The notes: generated by a model not told the origin, from the sequence alone. A DNA stretch of 63,146 nucleotides from Candidatus Methanoplasma sp. (GCA_031256955.1 JAIRPP010000015.1:1-63146), one strand, 5' to 3'; shown: positions 31,273 through 39,586, counted from the first letter of the stretch. Numbers and translations: made by a program.

Positions 31273-32394
31273 ATGTTCGAATCCCTGAAGTCCAAGCTCA
31301 AGAGCGTCTTCAGCAGATCGGAGAAGCTGGACGCGGAGAAGATTTTCGAGAAGGAAGAGTGCGCTCCGCCCGTGGCCGCGCCCGAGAAGGCCGCCCCTGC
31401 GCGGGAAGAGGCCGCGGAGCCCGCCGCCGAGGAGCGGGCGATCCCCGAGCCCGTCCCGGAGAAGACCTCCAGGAAGGAGGCTCTGAAGAAGTCCAAGCAG
31501 AAGAAGGCCGAGAGGGCGGCGGACCCGCTCAGCGGGATGGTGGGCGAATCCGGGAAGAAGATCAAGGAGGACCCCCTCGACGACCTGCTGGACGAGCTGG
31601 AGGTCGCGCTCCTGGAGTCCGACGTGGCGTACCCCGTCGCCCAGGAGGTCATCCTGGGCGTGCGCGAGAAGCTCGTCAACAAGAAGCACAGCAGGGAGTA
31701 CACCCTGGAGCAGGTCGTGGAGCGGTCCGTCAAAGAGGCCGTGCGCGACGTGCTGAAGGTGAACGAGTTCGACTTCATGGAATGGTTCGGGTCCTGCGAC
31801 AGGCCCGCGGTCATAATGTTCATAGGGATAAACGGCACCGGCAAGACCACCGCCATCGCCAAGATCGCGAAGCTGCTCTCGGATTCGGGGAGCGGGGTGG
31901 TCCTGGCGGCGTGCGACACGTTCAGGGCGGGCGCCATAGAGCAGCTCAGCATACACGCGGACCGCCTCGGGGTCAAGATAGTCAAGCACGCGCACGGGGC
32001 GGACCCCGCGTCGGTGGCGTTCGACGCCATGGAGCACGCCAGGTCCAAGAGGAAGGACGCGGTCCTGATAGACACCGCCGGCAGGATGCAGACCAACAAC
32101 AACCTCATCGAGGAGATGAAGAAGATCGCCAGGGTCTCCAAGCCCTCGCTCAAGATATTCGTCGGCGACGCCCTCGCGGGGAACGACGCCGTGGAGCAGG
32201 CCAAGGTGTTCGACGCGGCGGTCGGCATAGACGCGATAATCCTCACCAAGATAGACACCGACGCGAAGGGCGGGGCCGCGCTGTCCATAGCCCACACCAT
32301 CGGGAAGCCCATAGCCTTCGTCTGCGACGGGCAGGGCTACGGCGACATGCACCGGTTCGACGCGGACTGGATGCTGGACCGCCTCTTCGAGTGA
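31273..32394 (+). CDS. ftsY: Signal recognition particle receptor FtsY
   Basis: A 373-residue SRP GTPase. A charged, low-complexity A region (about 15-85) is followed by the N domain, with DDLLDELEVALLESDV, and the G domain: GINGTGKTT (P-loop), DTFRAGAIEQL, DTAGRMQTNNNL and TKIDTDAKGG. It docks ribosome-SRP complexes at the membrane. Two bases after its stop (position 32396) the convergent M20 peptidase gene ends. Confidence 0.96.
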   Translation: MFESLKSKLKSVFSRSEKLDAEKIFEKEECAPPVAAPEKAAPAREEAAEPAAEERAIPEPVPEKTSRKEALKKSKQKKAERAADPLSGMVGESGKKIKEDPLDDLLDELEVALLESDVAYPVAQEVILGVREKLVNKKHSREYTLEQVVERSVKEAVRDVLKVNEFDFMEWFGSCDRPAVIMFIGINGTGKTTAIAKIAKLLSDSGSGVVLAACDTFRAGAIEQLSIHADRLGVKIVKHAHGADPASVAFDAMEHARSKRKDAVLIDTAGRMQTNNNLIEEMKKIARVSKPSLKIFVGDALAGNDAVEQAKVFDAAVGIDAIILTKIDTDAKGGAALSIAHTIGKPIAFVCDGQGYGDMHRFDADWMLDRLFE

Positions 32395-32395
32395 T

Positions 32396-33616
32396 TCAGA
32401 CGCAGAGCTTGTAGAACAGCGTCGCGAACACCAGCGCGTCCGTCACCATGTTGTCGATGACGACGTATTCGTTCGGCCCGTGGAGGGTCCCGCCGCCCAT
32501 CTCCCAGACGTATGAGTCGTACCCCTTCATCCTGAAGAAGTTGGCGCAGGTCGCGCCGCCCACCCCCGCCGCCCTGGGCCTCACGCCCGTGACCTCCTCT
32601 ATGGAGGAGATCAGCGCCAGGGCCGCCTCGCCGTCCACCGACGACGGCCTGCCGGAGACGTGCCTCTGGATCTCGCTCACGGCGATCTTCGCGCCGGTGC
32701 GCTCCGCGTGCTCGGACGCGATGCGCCGGGCGGCGGCCGAGATCTCCTCTATCCCGTGCATCGGGAGCGCGCGTATGTCCATGCTGAACTCGAAGCTCCC
32801 GGGGATCGTGTTGACGTTCATGCTAGCCCGGGAGCACTTGGTGGGCTCGAACGTGGAGCGGGGCGGATGGAACAGGGGGTCGCGGTCCGGGAACTCCTCC
32901 TCGAGCCTGCGGGACAGATCCGCCATCAGCTCCGCGCCCGCCCTGAGCGCGTTTATGCCGGAGTCCGGCGTGGAGCCGTGGGTGGACTTCCCGGTCACGG
33001 CGAACCTGAGCCAGACCAGGTTCTTCTCGGCCACGTCCAGGAGGTCGCCCGCCGGGGTCCCCCAGTCGGGGACAATGAACACGTCGTCGCCGGTGAAGTA
33101 CCCCTTGTCGATGAGGTGGCATATCCCGGTCTTGCTGTTGGTCTCCTCGTCGGCCACGTAGGCTATGCCTATGGACCTCCTGCCGAGGATCTCCTTCGGG
33201 ATGAACTTGGATGCGAACATGGACGAGAGTATCGCCTGGCCGTTGTCCTCCGTCCCCCTGCCGTAGATCCTGCCGTCCCTGACGACGGGCTCGAACGGAT
33301 CGGAGTCCCAGTCCCCCAGATCCCCCGCGGGGACCGTGTCCATGTGGGCTACGATCCAGACGGTGCCCCTGCCCCGCCCGTTCTTCCGGGCCACTATGTT
33401 GGCCCTCGGGACGGACGGGTCCAGGTCGTCGGGGGCGTCGTCCCTGACCACGCTGTCGTACCCCTCCAGCAGCCCCATGAGCATGTCCGCCCGGCGGCTC
33501 TCGCCGTCCCCCCCGTTGACGGGGGCTATCGCGGGGATCCTGATCATGTCGGACATTACGGAGACCATGTCGTCGCGGGACGCCCTTATCTTTTCCAAAA
33601 CGGTCTCCAGGTCCAT
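32396..33616 (-). CDS. M20 family metallopeptidase (ArgE/DapE/ACY1 type)
   Basis: A 406-residue zinc hydrolase of amide bonds in peptides or N-acyl amino acids. Metal and catalytic residues are in AHMDTVP, GRGTEDNGQ, DEETNSK (catalytic Glu and ligand), VPDWGTP and the C-terminal TLHGPNEYV. The lid domain has GKSTHGSTPD. Substrate cannot be read from sequence; DapE, ArgE or a dipeptidase are possible. A TATA-like CATTATGTAA lies near 33640-33650. Confidence 0.85.
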   Translation of the reverse strand: MDLETVLEKIRASRDDMVSVMSDMIRIPAIAPVNGGDGESRRADMLMGLLEGYDSVVRDDAPDDLDPSVPRANIVARKNGRGRGTVWIVAHMDTVPAGDLGDWDSDPFEPVVRDGRIYGRGTEDNGQAILSSMFASKFIPKEILGRRSIGIAYVADEETNSKTGICHLIDKGYFTGDDVFIVPDWGTPAGDLLDVAEKNLVWLRFAVTGKSTHGSTPDSGINALRAGAELMADLSRRLEEEFPDRDPLFHPPRSTFEPTKCSRASMNVNTIPGSFEFSMDIRALPMHGIEEISAAARRIASEHAERTGAKIAVSEIQRHVSGRPSSVDGEAALALISSIEEVTGVRPRAAGVGGATCANFFRMKGYDSYVWEMGGGTLHGPNEYVVIDNMVTDALVFATLFYKLCV

Positions 33617-33679
33617 GCGACCTTGAGGGGGGCGGGGTTACATAATGTTTTTCACGCGCCGCCCGCGCTGGGAAAGCGG

Positions 33680-33850
33680 TCAGCCATCGCCGCCTTTTAA
33701 TATGAAGTTGAACCTGTATGGCGATCGAGAAATGCGCTCAAGCATGCGCTCCAACAGATAGCTCTGCAATACCAGATGCGCAGGCATGTTCCGCTCCCTA
33801 GCCTTGTTTTTGATCAGAGCCTTCAATTGCATCAGGTTCCTTGTTTTCAG
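33680..33850 (-). pseudogene. Remnant of AbiEii nucleotidyltransferase toxin
   Basis: Right after abiEi, in another frame, is a stretch reading NLMQLKALIKNKARERNMPA and then a typical AbiEii N-terminus (LQSYLLERMLERIS, then FNFILKGG). It ends at a TGA at 33680-33682, just where the active-site GG(M/L)LL segment of the nucleotidyltransferase should begin. Only about 55 residues survive, against roughly 250-300 in complete toxins. The expected start after GGAGGT is CTG (33848-33850); the first ATG is 33832. So the toxin is cut and perhaps also start-less. Confidence 0.8.
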
Positions 33851-34461
33851 AGAAGCACCTCCATATAGTTCAGGATCTTTGATTCGACTCTTAGCTTTTC
33901 GGCGTATCCGAGGAGCCTGTGGATGTTTTTCCCACTGCGTGCGACGTATCTCTTCATAGCCTGGTTTATTATCGAGACATCTCTGATGCCTGCTCCCCGC
34001 ACGATGTCGCAGAGCGTCCTCTCTATGTCGTACGCTCTGATCTGGTTTCCGCCCGGGGACTTTATCTCAGTCACCCCGAGATCGTGCAGTTCCCTTATCG
34101 TTCTCTTGACGGTCACGTCCCCTCCGCCGAGCGAAGCGGCGTTGTAGCCCCATGGGAAGGTCATCGTGAATCTTGCAGGAATCCGATCGCTCATCCCGTG
34201 GAGATACAGGGCTGTCTCGTGGGAGAATATGCCCTTGCCGTATCTGTATTGCAGGAGATACATCTCGTCTTCCCAGGATGTGGGCCTCATATACACTCCG
34301 CGACCGATCCTGACAAGCTCGTTATTTCCAACCATGTCAGAAAGGACGCTCCTGTGGATCCCTGCATTTGTAACCTGCTTCGAGGTGATCACATCTCCCG
34401 CTGCGGATATGAGGCTGGCGACTCTATCAAACTCGGACACGTTCATCACCTTCTTTGACAT
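33847..34461 (-). CDS. abiEi: AbiEi-type antitoxin / transcriptional repressor
   Basis: A 204-residue protein with an N-terminal winged helix (about 10-65, with NAGIHRSVLSDMV and GRGVYMRP) and the AbiEi C-terminal domain (EMYLLQYRYGKGIFSHETAL, then SPGGNQIRAYDIERTLCDIVR in outline). It is the antitoxin/autorepressor half of an AbiE type IV toxin-antitoxin pair. It appears intact while the toxin is truncated, so it may persist as a free regulator. Two inverted repeats just upstream (34465-34543) are probable binding sites. Base composition is lower in GC than the neighbours, a sign of transfer. Confidence 0.87.
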   Translation of the reverse strand: MSKKVMNVSEFDRVASLISAAGDVITSKQVTNAGIHRSVLSDMVGNNELVRIGRGVYMRPTSWEDEMYLLQYRYGKGIFSHETALYLHGMSDRIPARFTMTFPWGYNAASLGGGDVTVKRTIRELHDLGVTEIKSPGGNQIRAYDIERTLCDIVRGAGIRDVSIINQAMKRYVARSGKNIHRLLGYAEKLRVESKILNYMEVLL

Positions 34462-34464
34462 ATG

Positions 34465-34551
34465 AACATCAAATACATATAATTTGATGTTTTTTTGTCA
34501 ATACTATTACATTCAAACATCATATTTAAAGTAAATGATGTTTATTTGTCA
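34465..34551 (-). promoter_or_regulatory. abiEi promoter with two inverted-repeat operators
   Basis: Operator 1 is AACATCAAAT (34465-34474) with its perfect complement at 34482-34491. Operator 2 is AAACATCAT (34515-34523) with its complement at 34535-34543. Their right sides belong to a 16-base direct repeat, TGATGTTTTTTTGTCA (34485-34500) and TGATGTTTATTTGTCA (34536-34551), 51 bases apart, i.e. on nearly the same DNA face. The minus-strand TATA candidate CTTTAAATAT sits inside operator 2. This layout fits cooperative autorepression as known for AbiEi proteins. Confidence 0.75.
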
Positions 34552-34896
34552 CTGATCTGAATCGCATATGCGACATGCGCCATCGCCAAAGATCCGCCTT
34601 TCTCTGTCCTCGGAGAGCGACGGCGCCCCGCCCATGTACCAATTATCCAGGATTACCTCCATGCGCTCTCTCGCGCCCTCCCCCTCGCCCGCCATCGCCC
34701 TGATCTCCTCCGCCTCCTCCGGGCTCATCGCCCTGCGGGCCACGGAGCCGCAGCAGTGCCTCCTGACCAGGATCCCGCCCGCCCTCCCGCAGGATATGCG
34801 GGCGGCGATCTCCGCGAGGAGGGAGTCGTAGCTCATGAACTCGTATCTCTCGGACTCCTCGGGGGTGGTCTCGTCCGCTTCCAGGGCGTACCTCAT
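34549..34896 (-). CDS. Small cysteine-containing protein, unknown function
   Basis: A 115-residue acidic protein not recognised. It contains SCGRAGGILVRRHCCG in the middle and CRIC near the C-terminus, so metal binding is possible. Its stop overlaps the outer abiEi direct repeat. The ATG at 34896 is about 20 nt after a GATTATATCG element (near 34908-34918), suggesting a leaderless transcript. The upstream thiolase has its own terminator. Confidence 0.55.
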   Translation of the reverse strand: MRYALEADETTPEESERYEFMSYDSLLAEIAARISCGRAGGILVRRHCCGSVARRAMSPEEAEEIRAMAGEGEGARERMEVILDNWYMGGAPSLSEDRERRIFGDGACRICDSDQ

Positions 34897-34941
34897 GCCC
34901 CGTCCTGGAGTTGCGGCGATATAATCCTTGTGAAAAGAAAG

Positions 34942-34964
34942 CGGCGGGGGGCGCGCCCCCGCCG
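34942..34964 (-). terminator. Terminator of the thiolase gene
   Basis: A perfect 9-bp stem, CGGCGGGGG (34942-34950) with CCCCCGCCG (34956-34964), and a 5-base loop. On the minus strand it is followed by the pyrimidine-rich CTTTCTTTTC. It starts 12 bases after the thiolase stop. Confidence 0.75.
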
Positions 34965-34975
34965 TTTTAGATGGT

Positions 34976-36154
34976 TTATTCGCGGCGGATTATCATCGTG
35001 ACCGCGTTCCCGCCGCCCAGGCACAGGGTGGCCAGGCCGACGTCCTTGTTGCGGTCGTGGAGCGCATGGACCAGGGTGGTCAGCACGCGGGACCCGGAGC
35101 ACCCTATGGGGTGGCCGAGGGCGACCGCGCCGCCGTTGACGTTGAACTTCTCGTCGGGCACGCCCAGCTCCTTCTTCACCGCGCAGGACGCGGTGGCGAA
35201 CGCCTCGTTGTGCTCGAACAGGTCTATGTCGTCGATGGTCATCCCCGCCTTCGCGAGGACGTGCCTGGTGGTCGGGATGGGGGCCTCCATTATGAGCCCG
35301 GGCTCCACCCCCCTCTCGCCGTACGCCACTATGGACGCGAGGGGCTTGATCCCGCGCTCCTCCGCCCACGACCTGGACGCGACCACGACCGCGGACGCGC
35401 CGTCGCTGAGCTGGGAGGAGTTGCCCGCCGTGACTATGCCGTCCTTCTTGAACACGGGCTTGAGCGCCGCCAGCCCCTCGGGGGTGGAGTCCGCCCTGAC
35501 GCCCTCGTCCGCCTCGAAGACGACGTCCCCTTTCTTGGATTTCACCGTGTACGGGACTATCTCCTTCTTGAACCTCCCGGCCGCCTGCGCCGCGGCCGCC
35601 TTCCTGTGGCTCTCCGCGGACAGGGCGTCCGCGTCCTGCCTCGTGACCCCGAACCTCTCGGCGACGATCTCGCCGGTGAAGCCCATGTGCTGATTGTTGA
35701 ATATGTCCCAGAGGCCGTCGTGGACCATCGCGTCCACGAGCGTCTGGTTATTCATCTTGAACCCCCACCTGGCCCCGTTCATTATGTACGGGATGTTGCT
35801 CATGCTCTCCATCCCGCCGGTGGCTATGACGTTGTATTCGCCCGCCTTGATGGCGTCCGCGGCGTTCATGGCCGCCTTGAGGCCCGACCCGCACACGGCG
35901 TTGACCGTGTACGACCCGATCTCCACGGGGAGGCCCGCGCCTATGGCCGCCTGCCTGGCGGGGTTCTGGCCGAGGCCCGCGGAGACCACGTTACCCATTA
36001 TGCATTCCTCCACGTCCGCCGGGGCTATCCCCGCGCGCCTGACCGCCTCTCCGACGACCGCCGCGCCGAGCTCGGTGACTTTGATCCCGTTGAGCGTCCC
36101 CCCGTATTTGCCTATGGCCGTCCTGGCCGCGCTGAGTATCACTGCTTCTTCCAT
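34976..36154 (-). CDS. Acetyl-CoA acetyltransferase (bacterial-type thiolase)
   Basis: A 392-residue thiolase condensing two acetyl-CoA. The nucleophilic cysteine is in NAVCGSGLKA, the histidine in HNEAFA, and the C-terminal NVNGGAVALGHPIGCSG carries the second His and Cys. The complete two-half thiolase fold and the strong matches to AtoB/PhaA-like enzymes contrast with the archaeal thiolase that works with HMG-CoA synthase and a DUF35 protein. ATG 36154 follows AGGAGC. A TATA-like CATAAATATCC lies near 36195-36205. Confidence 0.92.
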   Translation of the reverse strand: MEEAVILSAARTAIGKYGGTLNGIKVTELGAAVVGEAVRRAGIAPADVEECIMGNVVSAGLGQNPARQAAIGAGLPVEIGSYTVNAVCGSGLKAAMNAADAIKAGEYNVIATGGMESMSNIPYIMNGARWGFKMNNQTLVDAMVHDGLWDIFNNQHMGFTGEIVAERFGVTRQDADALSAESHRKAAAAQAAGRFKKEIVPYTVKSKKGDVVFEADEGVRADSTPEGLAALKPVFKKDGIVTAGNSSQLSDGASAVVVASRSWAEERGIKPLASIVAYGERGVEPGLIMEAPIPTTRHVLAKAGMTIDDIDLFEHNEAFATASCAVKKELGVPDEKFNVNGGAVALGHPIGCSGSRVLTTLVHALHDRNKDVGLATLCLGGGNAVTMIIRRE

Positions 36155-36215
36155 GAGTGCATGCTCCTGATTTCTGTGGTGCACTGTGGAGAAGGATATT
36201 TATGACTGTCGGTAA

Positions 36216-37535
36216 TCACATACGGCTATTGACGAACTCAAGGGGCTGTTCCAGACCCATCCGTTTCAAAGGCTTGGACAGGTGCCTGCGGGCCGCGGTG
36301 GGAGGCTCGTACCACCCCTCGGCCAGGAACCTGACCGCCTTCGCGCCCTCGGGGGCGTCGGAGCGCGAGCGGCATCTGCGGCAGCGGTACCCCTTCCCTT
36401 TGCCTATGGATTCCATGGATCTCCCGCAGGACCCGCATACGGGGTTGGGGGGCTTCTCCTCCAGCTCCGCCATCCCGATCACGCGTAGCTTCTCGACGTT
36501 CAGGGTCGGGGGGTCCTCCCTCAGCTCGCCCATGACCCCCACCTCGTCCCCCGGGATCAGCCTGTCGAAAAGCATCCTGAACTCCTTCGACGGCTCGTAC
36601 GCCGCGCACGAGACATTGCCGTGCCGGGTGGATATTACCATGATGGAATGCCCCCCCCTGATGCGGGCCGCGGGGGAAGACACCCTCCCCTCGATGTAAT
36701 ACGACCTGTTCGGGACCAGCTTCCCCGCCCCGCGGATTATATGGTCGTCGGTCCCCTGGTTGGTCAAGAACACCATCCAGCGGTCGCGGGGCTCCGACCT
36801 TATCATCTCCATCCCCCTGAAGAGGTCCCCCTCGTCGTCGCCTCTGAGCCCGTAAAGCACTGGGCACGGGGTGGACGGGACCATGGCGACCTTCTTCGCC
36901 CTCTCCTCCCAGCTGTTGAACGTGGATCCCAGGGCGGAGTCCATCTCCCTTATGGACTCCGGATCGACGTCCCTCTCAGTCCCCCACCTGCCTCTCTCCC
37001 TGTACGCCAGGAGCTCCAGCGTGCTGTCGGCAGGCCTCCAGGCCATCCCGCAGACGCATCCGACGATCCCCCTGCCGCAGCCCATCTCCAGCTTCTCCGC
37101 GCCTATCCTATCTATCTCCGCCTCTATCTCGGAGCGGTCGACTATGGTCCTGACCCCTTTCCAGTAGAAACGGGGAGACGGCTTGACCCTGCTTACCACG
37201 AGCCCGGGATCCGAATCCGACTCATGGTATTCCTCTATGATCGGCCTGATCTTTTCGATCAGGTCCTTCGCGTCTGGCTCCCGCGGCGACATGCGGTCGA
37301 AGCACCTCACCTCCCTCCCGTCCATGCGCCCTATCGCCCTGTCCTCTCCGACGCCCTCGCCGAACCTCATGACCAGCGATCCGTTCCCGCGGGTCTTCCA
37401 GGGGACCGCGGGGTTCAGCCTGACCAGCCTCGGGTTCCCTATGAGGTCCAGGTCCAGCCTGCGGATGATCTCCGTCACGAGGAACGTGGTGCAGTTGCCC
37501 CTCACGGAATCGGTGTCGTCTACGGCGACATACAT
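36216..37535 (-). CDS. tiaS: tRNA(Ile2) 2-agmatinylcytidine synthetase TiaS
   Basis: A 439-residue archaeal enzyme that attaches agmatine to C34 of tRNA-Ile2 so that it reads AUA. The N-terminus VAVDDTDSVRGNCT, the region FYWKGVRT, the GCGRGIVGC segment, an OB fold (GRVSSPAARIRGGH) and a C-terminal zinc ribbon (CGSCG with CRRC) agree with the known domain order. The start at ATG 37535 is about 25 nt after a minus-strand GTTATAATCG, so it may be leaderless; ATG 37553 lies in the promoter. Confidence 0.93.
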   Translation of the reverse strand: MYVAVDDTDSVRGNCTTFLVTEIIRRLDLDLIGNPRLVRLNPAVPWKTRGNGSLVMRFGEGVGEDRAIGRMDGREVRCFDRMSPREPDAKDLIEKIRPIIEEYHESDSDPGLVVSRVKPSPRFYWKGVRTIVDRSEIEAEIDRIGAEKLEMGCGRGIVGCVCGMAWRPADSTLELLAYRERGRWGTERDVDPESIREMDSALGSTFNSWEERAKKVAMVPSTPCPVLYGLRGDDEGDLFRGMEMIRSEPRDRWMVFLTNQGTDDHIIRGAGKLVPNRSYYIEGRVSSPAARIRGGHSIMVISTRHGNVSCAAYEPSKEFRMLFDRLIPGDEVGVMGELREDPPTLNVEKLRVIGMAELEEKPPNPVCGSCGRSMESIGKGKGYRCRRCRSRSDAPEGAKAVRFLAEGWYEPPTAARRHLSKPLKRMGLEQPLEFVNSRM

Positions 37536-37582
37536 CGAACGCCCATGTCTCAACGATTATAACAATTATCTCTAGCTTCGCG

Positions 37583-37900
37583 TCAAAGCTCCAACAGCCT
37601 GTGCGACCTCACGAAGAACATGCCTCCATCGGCGGACCATTCCCCCCTGACCTCGCACGCCCTGCCCGCCTCGATCTCGTCGAAGCTGAAGCATCTCATG
37701 CTGGATCCGTCCGTGCGCTCAAGGGAGAACACGAACCCCCTGGGGGACTCCCTGAGGTCGTACGCCACGCCGAGGATCCATCCATCGTCCACATCGTGGC
37801 TGCGATCGATGGCTATGTCTTTCTCTGCGACGAAATAAACGGACGCGGACAGGAACACGGACGCGCATAGGAGTATATGCTTCTTCGATTCGGGCCTCAT
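37583..37900 (-). CDS. Small exported protein, possibly OB-fold
   Basis: A 105-residue protein with an N-terminal hydrophobic segment (about 7-25) acting as a signal or anchor. The C-terminal part, EIEAGRACEVRGEWSADGG and MFFVRSHRLLE, resembles the strand-turn pattern of small OB folds in which a cofactor- or nucleic-acid-binding barrel follows a signal anchor. I cannot name a family. It sits between tiaS and the left origin box, with a possible AAATACGATT promoter element near 37920-37930. Confidence 0.5.
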   Translation of the reverse strand: MRPESKKHILLCASVFLSASVYFVAEKDIAIDRSHDVDDGWILGVAYDLRESPRGFVFSLERTDGSSMRCFSFDEIEAGRACEVRGEWSADGGMFFVRSHRLLEL

Positions 37901-37953
37901 AAGCCATGTTTATTTCGAATCGTATTTGACGGGATCGGCTACAGTTAGCATGA

Positions 37954-37985
37954 TAGGCCCCCACCCCCCCATTTCCACTGGAGAT
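37954..37985 (-). other. Origin recognition box (left copy)
   Basis: This 32-bp element is the exact inverted copy of 39609-39640. On the minus strand its core is CTCCAGTGGAAAT followed by a G-string (GGGGGGGTGGGGG), which matches the archaeal ORB pattern: a TCCAGTGGA-like dyad plus a G-rich tail, recognised by Orc1/Cdc6. It lies about 365 bases before cdc6, with its G-string pointing away from that gene. Confidence 0.88.
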
Positions 37986-38147
37986 CGGGAAAGCCAGCGA
38001 TGCGCATAGAGCCGAAGCCCGCTCCGCAGAAATCATGAAAAGAAAGCCCAATAGAATCGATTGACCTATAACGACAGATCGGAATGAATTCATCGATCTC
38101 GTCGCGCGAGGAAGGATCCTCTCCTTCCTCCGAACCCGTCGGAAGCC

Positions 38148-38234
38148 TCAGAGAAAGCTCCCTATGGCCCAAAGGAGGCCCGCGAACGCGGCGACCCCCA
38201 ATATGCATATCCCTATGAGCAGCCATCCATTCAT
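38148..38234 (-). CDS. Possible 28-residue single-helix membrane peptide
   Basis: An ATG at 38232-38234 opens a frame of 28 codons ending in TGA (38148-38150). Nearly all residues are hydrophobic (it begins MNGWLLIGICILG and ends WAIGSFL), enough for one membrane helix. Support for expression: GAGGGA lies 8 bases before the ATG and a TTTTATAAG element lies about 45 nt upstream (38276-38284). A GAGGAAGG/CCTTCCTC hairpin follows at 38108-38130. It is below normal gene-calling length and sits in the origin region, so chance cannot be ruled out. Confidence 0.45.
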   Translation of the reverse strand: MNGWLLIGICILGVAAFAGLLWAIGSFL

Positions 38235-38350
38235 CGAACGCGTCCCTCGTATCGGAAGACCCTATAGCTATTCTCTTATAAAACTGAAACCCATGCCTCT
38301 TCCAAATAGCAAAATATACCCCAGGCGTTATCGAGACAGAAGAGGGAGAG

Positions 38351-39586
38351 ATGTCGCAGCCGTCCATATTCACGCAACACACGATCAAGAGAAACAGGAA
38401 TCTCATAAAGAACAAAAACATCCTTCAGAGCACCTTCATCCCCAACCAGCTCCCTCATAGAGAAAGGGAGATAAACATGATCGCGGAGATAGTCGCGCCC
38501 GCCCTCGAGAAGGACAAGCCTTCCAACATACTCGTCACGGGCAGGCCCGGCACCGGCAAGACCGCCGTCCTCAACTTCATCGGCAGAGAGATAAAGAAAG
38601 TAGATCCGAACGAGGAGAACTGCTGCTTCGTGTATATCAATTGCGAGATCGTGGACGCGCCCACCTCGATGCTGTACAACATGTCCAACCAGGTCATCAA
38701 GGAGCACGAGAGGAAGATCCCGTTCACCGGATGGAGCTTCGACAAAGTCTACGAGACTCTCCTAAGCTACATGGAGGAGAGCCATAAGACGTATCTGGTC
38801 GTCCTCGACGAGATAGACATGGCCCTCCAGAAGAAGGGCGACGACATATTCTATTATCTCACAAACATGAACGAGACCCTCTCCAAGTCGAGGGTATCAG
38901 TCATAGGGATAACGAACAACACCAAGTTCATAGAGTTCCTGAGCACGAAGATCAAGAGCAGGCTCGGAGAAGAGAAGATAATCTTCACCCCGTACACTCC
39001 CGATCAGATCAAGGACATATTGAGGGAAAGGGCCGCCGTCGCGTTCGAAGACGGAATATTGGAAGAATCGGTCATACCTTTCTGCGCGGCGGTGGCGGCC
39101 AACGACTCCGGCGACGCCAGGAGAGCCCTAGACCTCCTCAGGATAGCCGCGGACATCGCAGAGAGGAACGGGGATTCCAAAGTCACCGAGGCTCACGCCA
39201 GGTCCGCCAGGGACAGGATAGAGCTCGACGCGGTCCTGGAAGTGATCAAGACGCTCCCCGCCCAGTCGAAGACAGTCCTCATGGCCATAGTCAAAGGGAG
39301 CGACCACGGATCCATAACCCTCACCACGGGAGAGGTCTTCACCTCGTACAAGGACCTCTGCGGGTTCCTGGACCTCCCCGTCTTAACACAGAGGCGCGTC
39401 GCCGACCTGATATCCGAGCTCGACATGCTCGGGATGATACACGCCAGAGTCAAGTCGTTCGGGAGGAACGGCAGGACGAAGGAGATAGAGCTGAGCATCT
39501 CGGGAGAGGTGGTGTGCGTCCTCTCGTCCGACGACCTGTTCAAGCCTCTCTCGGGATTCAAGAAGAAGCAGATGACCCTTATGTGA
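38351..39586 (+). CDS. cdc6: Origin-binding replication initiator Orc1/Cdc6
   Basis: A 411-residue AAA+ initiator that binds origin recognition boxes and loads MCM. It has Walker A TGRPGTGKTA, Walker B VVLDEIDM, sensor 1 GITNNTKF, the GDARRALDLL sensor 2 region and a C-terminal winged helix (about 310-400) for DNA binding. The ATG at 38351 follows GAGGGAGAG. A TATA-like AAAATATACC is near 38309-38318. It is flanked on both sides by identical inverted ORB elements, marking this as the likely chromosomal origin. Confidence 0.95.
   Translation: MSQPSIFTQHTIKRNRNLIKNKNILQSTFIPNQLPHREREINMIAEIVAPALEKDKPSNILVTGRPGTGKTAVLNFIGREIKKVDPNEENCCFVYINCEIVDAPTSMLYNMSNQVIKEHERKIPFTGWSFDKVYETLLSYMEESHKTYLVVLDEIDMALQKKGDDIFYYLTNMNETLSKSRVSVIGITNNTKFIEFLSTKIKSRLGEEKIIFTPYTPDQIKDILRERAAVAFEDGILEESVIPFCAAVAANDSGDARRALDLLRIAADIAERNGDSKVTEAHARSARDRIELDAVLEVIKTLPAQSKTVLMAIVKGSDHGSITLTTGEVFTSYKDLCGFLDLPVLTQRRVADLISELDMLGMIHARVKSFGRNGRTKEIELSISGEVVCVLSSDDLFKPLSGFKKKQMTLM

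Noticed and set aside
33617-33700. Insertion sequence as cause of the AbiEii truncation
   Set aside because: No inverted repeats, target duplication or transposase is visible next to the break; a point or small deletion event is simpler.
34160-34462. Plus-strand frames opposite abiEi
   Set aside because: Antisense to a well-supported antitoxin gene; no family similarity.
37945-38421. A 158-codon minus-strand frame across the origin region
   Set aside because: It starts inside cdc6 antisense and ends in the ORB; the start has no ribosome-binding site and the sequence is not protein-like.
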